Position numbers and translations under genes: made by a program. A DNA stretch of 64,000 nt from Mucilaginibacter mali (GTDB lineage Bacteria > Bacteroidota > Bacteroidia > Sphingobacteriales > Sphingobacteriaceae): the NCBI RefSeq assembly GCF_013283875.1, contig NZ_CP054139.1:2356001-2420000 (forward strand), written 5' to 3'. The notes below the pieces were generated by a model. It saw only the letters and a program-made list of their open reading frames with translations, searched no databases and was not told the origin of the DNA. Below are positions 7,073-16,016 of the stretch, piece by piece; within the stretch, counting starts at the first letter, position 1, and each line of letters starts with the position of its first letter.

Positions 7073-8416
7073 TTAGCGTTTTTTCTTTTGTCGTTTTGCG
7101 GCTTTGGCGTGTGCGGTACGTGGATCAGCCTTTTTCTTAGCCTCGTCAAATTTCTTGCGTTGGTTTTGCGTCTTCTTCTCGTGAAAAGCCCCTTTAAAAT
7201 CAGGATTTTCCTTACGCTTTTGCATATCTATCTCGCGGTCCTGGTTTTGTTTTTCCTCGTAAGGGGTTTGTTCAACAAATACACCATCCGGTATCGGGTA
7301 AACATCCACCGTTTGACGGATTAGTTTTTGGATCTTGCCCATATAATAAACCTCGGCCGGGTTGCAAAAGGTTATCGCCTCCCCGCTTTGCAACGCGCGA
7401 CCGGTACGCCCGATACGGTGCACATAATCCTCGTAAACTACGGGCACATCAAAATTGATCACATGGCTCACGTTGCTTACATCTATCCCCCGCGATGCCA
7501 CATCGGTTGCTACCAGTATCTTCACCTCATCCTCTTTAAAAGCATTGATGGAGTTAATACGGGTGTTTTGCCCCTTATTGGCATGCAATACCTTAACCTG
7601 TTTTTCATCGTACTTACGGGCCAGGTATTTGTAGATATCCTCGGCGACTGTGCGTGTTTTGCAAAATACAATTAGTTTGCTGATGGCGTTCTCCTCTGCA
7701 TCAAGCAGGCTCCTCAGCACGTTGATCTTGGTTTTGATATTGGGAACGTAATACAGCTTTTGTGTGATGGTTTGCGCAGGGGTAGCCTGCGGTGTAACCT
7801 CTATCACGGTGGGGAATTCAAGAAAATTCCCGGCCAGTTGATGTACTTTATCAGACATGGTAGCCGAAAACAGCAGATTCTGCCGTTTACGGGGTACTAT
7901 TTCCAGTATACGGTTAATTTGGGGCATAAAGCCCATATCCATCATTTTATCAGCTTCGTCAAGTACCAGCACCTGCAGGGTTTTGGTTACGATATTCCCG
8001 GCCAGGTAGATATCCATAAATCGGCCTGGAGTGGCGACGATAATATCGACACCTTTTTTGATATTCTCAATTTGCGTTTTTGGGCCGAGGCCACCGTATA
8101 GCACAACAGTACGCAGGTCGGTATATTTAGAATAAGCCTTGATGTTTTCCTCGATCTGCATAGCCAACTCACGTGTTGGCGATACTATCAAAGCGCGCGG
8201 ATGTTCGCCCTGGGCATATTTCAGCTTCATGATGATGGGTAACACGTAGGCCGCCGTTTTACCGGTACCAGTTTGCGCAATACCCATTACATCCTGCCCG
8301 TTCAATATCGACGGGATGGCTTTTTGCTGCACAGGGGTTGGTTCGGTATAGCCGGCATCGGCTATGGCGTTTAATACCTGCTTATTAAACTTAAAATCAT
8401 CAAAGGCTGCTGCCAT
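7073..8416 (-). CDS. rhlE: DEAD-box ATP-dependent RNA helicase (RhlE-like)
   Basis: 447 aa from ATG 8416. Motifs in order: Q-motif (F then GYTEPTPVQQ), Walker A AQTGTGKT, PTRELA, DEAD (VLDEADKMMDMGF), SAT (FSATMS), ARGID-type SRGIDV and HRIGRTGR. The C-terminal ~60 residues form a Lys/Arg-rich tail, as in RhlE enzymes. It unwinds short RNA duplexes, in ribosome assembly or RNA turnover. The upstream TTG is rejected because the -7 box and start spacing fit ATG 8416. First gene of the operon with the 91-aa membrane protein and gldC. Confidence 0.92.
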   Translation of the reverse strand: MAAAFDDFKFNKQVLNAIADAGYTEPTPVQQKAIPSILNGQDVMGIAQTGTGKTAAYVLPIIMKLKYAQGEHPRALIVSPTRELAMQIEENIKAYSKYTDLRTVVLYGGLGPKTQIENIKKGVDIIVATPGRFMDIYLAGNIVTKTLQVLVLDEADKMMDMGFMPQINRILEIVPRKRQNLLFSATMSDKVHQLAGNFLEFPTVIEVTPQATPAQTITQKLYYVPNIKTKINVLRSLLDAEENAISKLIVFCKTRTVAEDIYKYLARKYDEKQVKVLHANKGQNTRINSINAFKEDEVKILVATDVASRGIDVSNVSHVINFDVPVVYEDYVHRIGRTGRALQSGEAITFCNPAEVYYMGKIQKLIRQTVDVYPIPDGVFVEQTPYEEKQNQDREIDMQKRKENPDFKGAFHEKKTQNQRKKFDEAKKKADPRTAHAKAAKRQKKKR

Positions 8417-8422
8417 AGGCGG

Positions 8423-8430
8423 CAAAGATA
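8423..8430 (-). promoter_or_regulatory. -7 box directly before the rhlE start codon
   Basis: On the minus strand TATCTTTG, then 6 nt, then ATG. The same 8-mer and spacing occur at the MFS gene, so this mRNA is also a leaderless candidate. Confidence 0.5.
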
Positions 8431-8445
8431 GGGTTTTTGATTGAG

Positions 8446-8475
8446 GTGAACGGTAAAAGCTGAAAGGTGGAAGGG
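8446..8475. repeat. CTTTCAGCTTTTACC-type motif (single arm)
   Basis: On the minus strand CCACCTTTCAGCTTTTACCG; related copies are at 41651-41688 and 63084-63116. Only one arm is present and no hairpin forms locally. Confidence 0.5.
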
Positions 8476-8534
8476 TTTACTCTTGTTTTTATGAGGATTA
8501 GTTGACAGTAAATTTCAATTCCAACATAAATTCT

Positions 8535-8984
8535 TTAACCCAATCTGTACTCCCCTTCATAATGCATGTCGGGGTTATTAGTATATATGGCTAATAAACT
8601 CAGTGCAAGCATTACTATTCCAATAATCAAACAAAATAAAAATATATAGGGTATTTTTTCCTGATTATAAATGATACAATTTTCTGGATCGCGGGGATCA
8701 TATATCACATTAACGGTATCAGCCGTAGTATACTTTGCACCATCGGGCGCAATAATATTTGTCTCTTTGATTATTTGTCGGCAATCACCAGTTGTAAACT
8801 TTACTACAAGAAACATTTTTTCACCGATGTCTTCTCCGCCATCCCGCTTAACTAAATCGCAAATGTTGCCCTTTATCCTGATGCCCGATTTTTTTAACTT
8901 AACAAACCTCGTCAATTGATAAAGTCCGGCGCATAAAAACAGAGTGCCAATTATTAAAACAAGATAATCAGTATCTATACCCAT
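8535..8984 (-). CDS. DUF3592-like membrane protein
   Basis: 149 aa with an N-terminal hydrophobic helix (about 7-27) and a second near 112-135, separated by a beta-rich soluble segment that ends with YDPRDPENC. The order helix / soluble domain with a V-x-YDP-x-NP-like motif / helix is the pattern of DUF3592. Function unknown. AT-richer than its neighbours and not in an operon, so possibly acquired. Confidence 0.65.
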   Translation of the reverse strand: MGIDTDYLVLIIGTLFLCAGLYQLTRFVKLKKSGIRIKGNICDLVKRDGGEDIGEKMFLVVKFTTGDCRQIIKETNIIAPDGAKYTTADTVNVIYDPRDPENCIIYNQEKIPYIFLFCLIIGIVMLALSLLAIYTNNPDMHYEGEYRLG

Positions 8985-9068
8985 TTGATAATAAACATTA
9001 TTGTAAATATGGCCTTAATATAATCGTTATCAATTATAAGATGGATGTCAAAATAATCGCAGCCATAA

Positions 9069-10697
9069 TTACGTCTGAATTATCCCCACATTAAAAGCCT
9101 TTTCTATCGGTGCATGATCGGCCGCTTCTATCCCCATCGATATCACCTTGCGCGTTTCCAGCGGATCGATAATACCATCTACCCAAAGCCTTGCAGCGGC
9201 GTAATATGGCGTGGTTTGTGAATTATAACGTTCGGTGGTTTGTTTCAGCAGTTCATCTTCCTTCTGCTGATCGATCCCTTCGCCTTTGGCCTTTAAACCG
9301 GCCGACTGCATTTGTACCAATACTTTGGCCGCCTGCGTGCCACCCATTACCGCTATTTTTGCCGATGGCCAGGCATAGATCAGCCGCGGATCGTAAGCTT
9401 TGCCGCACATGGCGTAATTGCCCGCCCCGTACGAGTTGCCTACCACAATGGTAAACTTGGGCACTACCGAATTAGCCACCGCGTTCACCATTTTGGCGCC
9501 ATCTTTAATAATGCCGCCCTGTTCGCTGCGGCTGCCTACCATAAAGCCAGTAACATCCTGCAAAAATACCAGCGGGATCTTCTTTTGGTTACAGTTCATA
9601 ATAAAGCGGGTAGCCTTATCGGCCGAATCGGAATAGATAACACCACCAAACTGCATCTCCCCTTTTTTAGATTTCAGCACCTTACGCTGGTTGGCCACGA
9701 TGCCTACCGCCCAGCCATCTATCCGGCCCAGGCCACAAATAATTGATTGCCCATATCCTGCCTTATACTCCTCAAAGTCCGAATTATCCAGCAAGCGATA
9801 GATGATCTCCATCATATCATAAGGTTTCTCCCGGTTATCGGGCAGGATACCATAGATCTCTTTTTCATCTTTTGCCGGCGCGGCAGGCTTTATCCGGTCG
9901 AACCCGGCTTTAGGCGAATGCCCGGTCATGCTCATGATATTGCGGATGCTATCCAGGCACGCCTGGTCGTTGGGGTGTTTATAATCGGTAACACCCGATA
10001 TTTCGCAATGGGTGGTAGCGCCGCCCAGGGTTTCGTTATCCACATCCTCGCCAATAGCCGATTTTACAAGGTACGAACCTGCCAGGAACACCGATCCGGT
10101 TTTATCAACTATCATGGCTTCGTCGCTCATGATAGGCAGATAAGCCCCACCTGCCACACACGAACCCATAATGGCCGAGATCTGGACGATACCCATGCTG
10201 CTCATCTGTGCGTTATTGCGAAAGATACGGCCAAAGTGCTCTTTATCCGGAAATATCTCGTCCTGCAAAGGCAGATAAACTCCCGCCGAATCGACCAGGT
10301 AAATGATTGGCAAGCGGTTCTCCATCGCTATTTCCTGCGCACGCAGATTTTTCTTGGCGGTGATGGGAAACCAGGCGCCGGCCTTTACCGTAGCATCATT
10401 AGCCACTACCACACACTGCCTGCCCGATACATAACCAATACCGCATACTACCCCTCCTGATGGACAGCCACCATGCTCGGCATACATGCCGTCGGCTACA
10501 AAAGCACCAATTTCAAGCCAGGGTTTATCTTTATCAAGCAGGTAGGTAATGCGTTCGCGGGCCAGCATCTTGCCTTTTTCTTTTTGCTTGGCCGCGGCCT
10601 TCTCGCCGCCGCCTTTGTATATCTGCTTTAAACGTGTACTTACATCAAAAGAAAGGTGCTTATTAACGTCTTCGTTCTTGTTGAATTCGATATCCAT
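9069..10697 (-). CDS. Acyl-CoA carboxylase, carboxyltransferase (beta) subunit, methylcrotonyl-CoA type
   Basis: 542 aa with the two crotonase-fold carboxyltransferase halves: N-terminal GKMLARERITYLLD, then PSGGVVCGIGYV, LVDSAGVYLPLQ, GSCVAGGAYLP; C-terminal PLVFLQDVTGFMVG and SYGAGNYAMCGKAYDPRL. The sequence around FPDKEHFGRIFRNNAQMSS and the overall length resemble methylcrotonyl-CoA carboxylase beta (leucine breakdown) more than propionyl-CoA carboxylase; geranyl-CoA carboxylase is another option. No biotin carboxylase/carrier gene lies next to it, so its partner subunit must be elsewhere. A 42-bp palindrome lies 35 bp before its ATG and is the likely control site. Confidence 0.88.
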   Translation of the reverse strand: MDIEFNKNEDVNKHLSFDVSTRLKQIYKGGGEKAAAKQKEKGKMLARERITYLLDKDKPWLEIGAFVADGMYAEHGGCPSGGVVCGIGYVSGRQCVVVANDATVKAGAWFPITAKKNLRAQEIAMENRLPIIYLVDSAGVYLPLQDEIFPDKEHFGRIFRNNAQMSSMGIVQISAIMGSCVAGGAYLPIMSDEAMIVDKTGSVFLAGSYLVKSAIGEDVDNETLGGATTHCEISGVTDYKHPNDQACLDSIRNIMSMTGHSPKAGFDRIKPAAPAKDEKEIYGILPDNREKPYDMMEIIYRLLDNSDFEEYKAGYGQSIICGLGRIDGWAVGIVANQRKVLKSKKGEMQFGGVIYSDSADKATRFIMNCNQKKIPLVFLQDVTGFMVGSRSEQGGIIKDGAKMVNAVANSVVPKFTIVVGNSYGAGNYAMCGKAYDPRLIYAWPSAKIAVMGGTQAAKVLVQMQSAGLKAKGEGIDQQKEDELLKQTTERYNSQTTPYYAAARLWVDGIIDPLETRKVISMGIEAADHAPIEKAFNVGIIQT

Positions 10698-10732
10698 AAT
10701 TGGTTTTTAGCTTGCCCAATGTTAAACAAAAT

Positions 10733-10774
10733 ATCGCAAACAAATACTATGCACGCATAGTATTTGTTTGCGAT
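10733..10774. promoter_or_regulatory. Perfect 42-bp palindrome upstream of the carboxylase gene
   Basis: Arms of 20 bp (ATCGCAAACAAATACTATGC and its exact reverse complement) around a 2-bp centre. It begins 36 bp upstream of the start codon. Too long for a single simple operator; it could be a double operator, a cruciform or an RNA hairpin in the leader. Confidence 0.75.
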
Positions 10775-11075
10775 CGGATTTAATTTTCAATTAATTTTTT
10801 ATTTTGTATAAAACCTGTTACATTTGTTATATACTCATCCTGCCGAAAAGCAATCATTTATTTTTTTTTAGAATGTAACGCGTTGCAAGCCTACGGCTTG
10901 TTTGGCATAACATTTGAAAAAAGGTAACGTATAAAAGGGACTAATTGATTAAACTATAAATAAAGATTGCGATGATTATTTTAACTGTGATGTATTTGTG
11001 CAAGCGATTTAACCTGATCAGGTTCTTCAAAAAGGCCCCAATTGTGGCTACTGTTTAAACTCCATTTTTTATTAT
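10775..11075. other. 300-bp non-coding stretch between the carboxylase palindrome and the LOG gene's 3' repeat
   Basis: AT-rich with no reading frame. It contains a plus-strand TACATTTG box (10819-10826) with no gene after it, a small hairpin CAAGCC-tac-GGCTTG (10886-10900) and a perfect 14-bp palindrome AACCTGATCAGGTT (11011-11024). A small RNA cannot be excluded. Confidence 0.4.
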
Positions 11076-11160
11076 TGTCATTCTGAATATAGTGAAGAGT
11101 CTTACCTGTACAGGTTTATAATGCATAAAATAGATTCTTCACTTTGTTCCGGAATGACAA
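11076..11160. repeat. GTCATTCTGAA / GATTCTTCAC inverted repeat
   Basis: TGTCATTCTGAATATAGTGA then AGAGTCT pairs imperfectly with AGATTCTTCACTTTGTTCCG then GAATGACA. Arms of about 28 bp, loop about 30 nt. It begins 8 bp past the stop of the minus-strand LOG gene, the same placement as the repeat at 301-394. Confidence 0.78.
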
Positions 11161-11167
11161 GCAATAT

Positions 11168-11752
11168 CTAAGTCAAATTCCTGTCCCTGAACCAAACTTC
11201 GTCTGGTTTAGCTATAAAGTTGCTCATTAAGCTTACTAATTCCACCGGATCGGCCGAAGTGATAACCAGGTCGCGGTTAGCTTGTTTTAGGAATCGTTGC
11301 TCAACCATTACGTCCATTTGCTTCAATAGGTTATCATAGAAACCATTTACGTTCAGCACACCAACGGGATGTTGATGCAGGCCCAATTGCAGCCAGGTCA
11401 GTACTTCAAAAAATTCTTCAAGTGTACCAAAGCCGCCGGGCAGCATAATAATGCCATCGCACAAGTCGTTCATCATCTGTTTGCGCTGGTGCATATTTTC
11501 CACAATATGTAACTCGGTGAGGCCGGTATGCCCCACTTCTTTGTCCATTAAAAATTGCGGGATCACGCCGATGGTCTTACCACCATTAGCAATCATAGTA
11601 TCGGCAATTAAACCCATTACCCCCACTTTGCCGCCGCCAAATACCAGGGCAATATCACGGGCAGCCATTACTGTAGCCAGTTGTTCAACAGCTTCTTTTA
11701 ATACCGGGTCGCCATTAAAGTTGGCGCCGCAAAAAACACATATCGCTTTCAT
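11168..11752 (-). CDS. LOG family protein (TIGR00730; nucleotide 5'-monophosphate phosphoribohydrolase)
   Basis: 194 aa, the usual length. Rossmann-like fold with N-terminal ICVFCGAN, VFGGGKVGVMG, the MHQRKQMM helix and the family signature PGGFGTLEEFFE. Members hydrolyse cytokinin riboside monophosphates or related N6-modified AMP to the free base; in most bacteria the physiological substrate is unproven. Single gene; no promoter box seen. Confidence 0.88.
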   Translation of the reverse strand: MKAICVFCGANFNGDPVLKEAVEQLATVMAARDIALVFGGGKVGVMGLIADTMIANGGKTIGVIPQFLMDKEVGHTGLTELHIVENMHQRKQMMNDLCDGIIMLPGGFGTLEEFFEVLTWLQLGLHQHPVGVLNVNGFYDNLLKQMDVMVEQRFLKQANRDLVITSADPVELVSLMSNFIAKPDEVWFRDRNLT

Positions 11753-11917
11753 ATAAATTTCCTCATCTGTAATACTTACAACTCCTGTAAATATAATTTT
11801 TTGAATAAGAAATCGGGGTGATTTCTTTTAACAAACAGTGGTATTAAATATTTAAGTATATGGCTGTAACTATTACCATACTGCTATCTCTAAATAAAAA
11901 ACATATATCTGAATATT

Positions 11918-12289
11918 ATGAAAAAGTCAATATTACTGGGCCTGTTATTTTCAGGCCTTTCTATAGCATCATTCGCGCAAACAAAACCGAAAGCTAAAAC
12001 AAAAGCTACCGATTCTGTTGCTGTTATATCCCAACCGTTAAAAGATCTATTCGGAGAGGCTGGTATGATGGGCATGATGAATTCGTTTGGCCCTATGGTT
12101 TCTAACATGGCCAAATCTATGATGGACGCGCAACTGGAGTATTATAAGCAGCCGGGTAAGCTGGAAGAAATTGCCAAACTAAACAAGCAATATTTTGATG
12201 CGCTTGTAAAAGAGGGTTTTACTGCCGATCAGGCGTTGAAGATCGTTACATCCGACAGCTTTTTACCCAAAGGCAATGGAGTGAAGTAA
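11918..12289 (+). CDS. Small secreted protein of unknown function
   Basis: 123 aa. A clear signal peptide (KK, hydrophobic core, cleavage after SFAQ near residue 21), followed by a Lys/Thr-rich linker and a helical region with repeated Met residues (GMMGMMNSFGPMVSNMAKSM). No family recognised. It ends at a strong bidirectional terminator shared with guaB. Confidence 0.65.
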   Translation: MKKSILLGLLFSGLSIASFAQTKPKAKTKATDSVAVISQPLKDLFGEAGMMGMMNSFGPMVSNMAKSMMDAQLEYYKQPGKLEEIAKLNKQYFDALVKEGFTADQALKIVTSDSFLPKGNGVK

Positions 12290-12344
12290 GGTGTTAGAGA
12301 TTGGAGACCGGAAGTTGGAGATTAGTTAATATTTCCTGATAACA

Positions 12345-12376
12345 AAAACGGCGATGAGTATTCATCGCCGTTTTTT
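12345..12376. terminator. Bidirectional terminator between the secreted protein gene and guaB
   Basis: A perfect 13-bp stem, AAAACGGCGATGA against TCATCGCCGTTTT, with a 4-nt loop and T runs in both directions. It serves two convergent genes. GATTAGA-type repeats flank it on both sides. Confidence 0.9.
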
Positions 12377-12411
12377 ATTAATACTTAATCTCTAATCTTT
12401 TATGCTAATCA

Positions 12412-13929
<1,518 letters not shown>

Positions 13930-13989
13930 TTATTTTGGATTTCGGAATTTCGATCTCGAATTTATGGGATATGACAATGGATTGATGAA

Positions 13990-14388
13990 TTACCAAATAA
14001 CTTTCAATCCCGCAGACTTGTACTGGCCTATACTTCTGTCCTTGCTTACCAAAATCAGGTTTTGTTGTATTGCTTGCCACATCAGCATCCCGTCAAACGG
14101 ATCGCGATGCCCGGTTGCTGTAAATTGATGGTAGGTAGCGCTTTCTGCCGGAGATAAAGAGACTAATTTAAAACCAATTTCTGTAGCGAGCCCGGGCAAT
14201 TGATCGGGCAAGAATCCCGTAATATTTAGCTTTCCGATTGAGTACTTCAACGATACTTCCCAAAAACTAATCGCACTTACAAAAATGTTATTCCTTCCGT
14301 TTTCAAGTATTTCTATTACAGTGTCTGATAGTTTGTCTTTTTCGGTTATTGCCCAAAGCAATACATGGGTATCTATCAGATAATTCAC
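13990..14388 (-). CDS. PIN-domain toxin, VapC-like
   Basis: 132 aa. The acidic PIN active-site set is present: Asp6 (LIDTHVLLW), Glu44 (SFWEVSLK), Asp96 and Asp99 (HRDPFDGML) and Asp117 (VSKDRS). Such toxins are Mg2+-dependent RNases cutting tRNA or rRNA. The start is GTG and overlaps the antitoxin TGA stop by 4 bp (GTGA), indicating translational coupling. AT-richer than the flanking housekeeping genes, as usual for mobile toxin-antitoxin modules. Confidence 0.88.
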   Translation of the reverse strand: MNYLIDTHVLLWAITEKDKLSDTVIEILENGRNNIFVSAISFWEVSLKYSIGKLNITGFLPDQLPGLATEIGFKLVSLSPAESATYHQFTATGHRDPFDGMLMWQAIQQNLILVSKDRSIGQYKSAGLKVIW

Positions 14389-14621
14389 GACCTTAAAAAC
14401 TCGTCTTCACTCATCTTAAAATCATCAGCAAAAGTCACACTTGCTTTACCCTCTAAAATTCCCAATTTACGTTTAGCAGATATTTGTTGTAAATCTCCTG
14501 AAAAATAGCCTACAACCTCTTTGCTTTTACCGAAGGTTACCTCTATTTTCTCACCAGCTTTTACCTGGTCTATTACTTCAGAAAAATGAGTTTTAAACTC
14601 GGCAACTGTCATACTTTTCAT
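14385..14621 (-). CDS. Phd/YefM-family antitoxin
   Basis: 78 aa. N-terminal dimerisation and DNA-binding fold MTVAEFKTHFSEVIDQVKAG then EKIEVTFGK; the C-terminal acidic tail (DDFKMSEDEFLRS) would bind the toxin. It precedes and overlaps the PIN toxin gene. ATG 14621 (MKSMTV) or ATG 14612 (MTV) could both serve as start. Probably autoregulates through the TTGTCAAG direct repeat just upstream. Confidence 0.85.
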   Translation of the reverse strand: MKSMTVAEFKTHFSEVIDQVKAGEKIEVTFGKSKEVVGYFSGDLQQISAKRKLGILEGKASVTFADDFKMSEDEFLRS

Positions 14622-14656
14622 CCTTTGTTTATTTGCTTATATAAAGATAAAAAATA

Positions 14657-14673
14657 CTTGTCAAGTTGTCAAG
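14657..14673. promoter_or_regulatory. Candidate operator of the toxin-antitoxin pair
   Basis: CTTGTCAAGTTGTCAAG: two abutting copies of TTGTCAAG, each a CTTGnCAAG-type dyad, 36 bp before the antitoxin start. Confidence 0.45.
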
Positions 14674-14684
14674 AAAGAGTGCTA

Positions 14685-15962
14685 TTAATATTTCCCAGCC
14701 ACTGTTTTATAAAATTTATCGTAATCCAAATATTGATTAGCCAGTTTCAATAACTGTTCGGCGGTGATGGTTTTTATGGTTTGGGTATAGTATTCATAAT
14801 AATCGTAACCAAGGCCAGAGAAGTAGATATTTTTAAATTTATCGGCATGCGACATGACATTCTCCAAACTTCCCAACAGCGAACCCAGCATGTAGTTACG
14901 TACCAATGCCAGTTCTTCTTCGGCAATCAGTTCAGTTTTAAGCAGGTTTACTTCCTTTTCAATTTCGGCAATGGCGGCTTTACATACATCAGCCCCAACT
15001 TCTGTAGCGATAAAAATGGCACCGGTTTGCTTAAACGATGACATGGCCGAACCAATGCCATAAGTATAGCCCTTATCCTCACGAATATTGGCCATCAGTC
15101 TTGAGCCGAAGTAGCCCCCCAATACAGTATTTAAAACTTGCAAAGCCGGAAAATCTGCATGCGTGCGGTTAATGGCCGGCATGCCCATCCTAATGGCTGA
15201 TTGCAGGGCGTCCGGTTTTTCAATAAAGTAAAAACGTTCATCCGCAGGCCTAATAAATGGCTGCGATGTATCGGCCTTGGCCTGATTGTCCTGCCAGTTA
15301 GCGTCAAATGTATCGCTCATTAAACCAAGCAAAGTATCATCAACCTTACCCGCAACAATAATTGTACAGTTTGATGGCTGATACATTTGCTTAAAATGCG
15401 CCAGCATATCATTGCGGTCAAGCGCTTGATAATCGGTTATTTCAGTGCTGTAACCATACAAGGTAGCGCCATATAAAGCCCTGTTAAACGCCCGGCGGGC
15501 CAATACATCATTTTTCTTAAGGCCCACCTGTAGTTTTTGCTGCTGCGTTTTTTTAAACGTGGCTACTTCCTTTTCAGGAAAGGAGGCGTTGTTTAAAATA
15601 TCGTATACAACAGGCAGTGTTTTATCCAGATGCTTATTTAGAGTGTATAGTGTCAGGTTTGAGTTGTCATACCCATAATCAACCTGCAAAAAGGCACCGT
15701 AATAATCTACCTTATCGGCTATTTGCGCCGCCGTCAATGTAGTAGTACCCTCGGCAAGCATCGAATTAACCGCTAAATTTAATATTGGTTTTTCGGGGTT
15801 AAAGCGCAGGTTACCGAATATCCATTCTATCCGCACCAACTCCTGGTCGCCGGAATTAAAGTGAAACAAGTTGCAGCCATTGTTATATTTAACATGGCCG
15901 GGTTTTATTAAATTAATATGATCTACCTGTTTAAAATCAGGCGCTGTAGTTCTGTCGAGCAT
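14685..15962 (-). CDS. M16 family peptidase-like protein lacking the zinc motif
   Basis: 425 aa with the M16 fold (LNxAVNSMLAEGT, NYMLGSLLGSLENV, LNTVLGGYFGSRLMANIRED then KGYTYGIGS) but no HxxEH near the N-terminus. In two-subunit M16 peptidases one partner binds zinc and the other, like this one, keeps the R/Y substrate-binding pair (RxxxGYTYGIGS). It follows its HxxEH-containing partner by 54 bp, and the two probably form a heterodimer. Confidence 0.85.
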   Translation of the reverse strand: MLDRTTAPDFKQVDHINLIKPGHVKYNNGCNLFHFNSGDQELVRIEWIFGNLRFNPEKPILNLAVNSMLAEGTTTLTAAQIADKVDYYGAFLQVDYGYDNSNLTLYTLNKHLDKTLPVVYDILNNASFPEKEVATFKKTQQQKLQVGLKKNDVLARRAFNRALYGATLYGYSTEITDYQALDRNDMLAHFKQMYQPSNCTIIVAGKVDDTLLGLMSDTFDANWQDNQAKADTSQPFIRPADERFYFIEKPDALQSAIRMGMPAINRTHADFPALQVLNTVLGGYFGSRLMANIREDKGYTYGIGSAMSSFKQTGAIFIATEVGADVCKAAIAEIEKEVNLLKTELIAEEELALVRNYMLGSLLGSLENVMSHADKFKNIYFSGLGYDYYEYYTQTIKTITAEQLLKLANQYLDYDKFYKTVAGKY

Positions 15963-15973
15963 TGTATTTCTTT

Positions 15974-16011
15974 AGTCCGGAATTCCGCGTAAGTCGGAAA
16001 GTCCGAAAGAT
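15974..16011. repeat. AGTCCGGAAGTCCG-family single arm
   Basis: AGTCCGGAATTCCGCGTAAG followed by TCGGAAAGTCCGAAAGA; one arm of the element found as full hairpins at 25754, 33349 and 35827. It lies between the two M16 genes. Confidence 0.65.
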
Positions 16012-16016
16012 GTTCC

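Noticed and set aside
9747..10460. Long plus-strand frame (237 codons) antisense to the carboxylase gene
   Set aside because: It mirrors a well-supported gene and has no recognisable motif, so it is a shadow frame. The same holds for a 195-codon frame at 16602-17189 antisense to the M16 peptidase and several in the permeases.
11011..11024. AACCTGATCAGGTT resembling part of a TPP riboswitch (ACCTGATC)
   Set aside because: The other conserved segment (CTGAGA) is absent, no thiamine gene follows, and a short palindrome is a simpler explanation.
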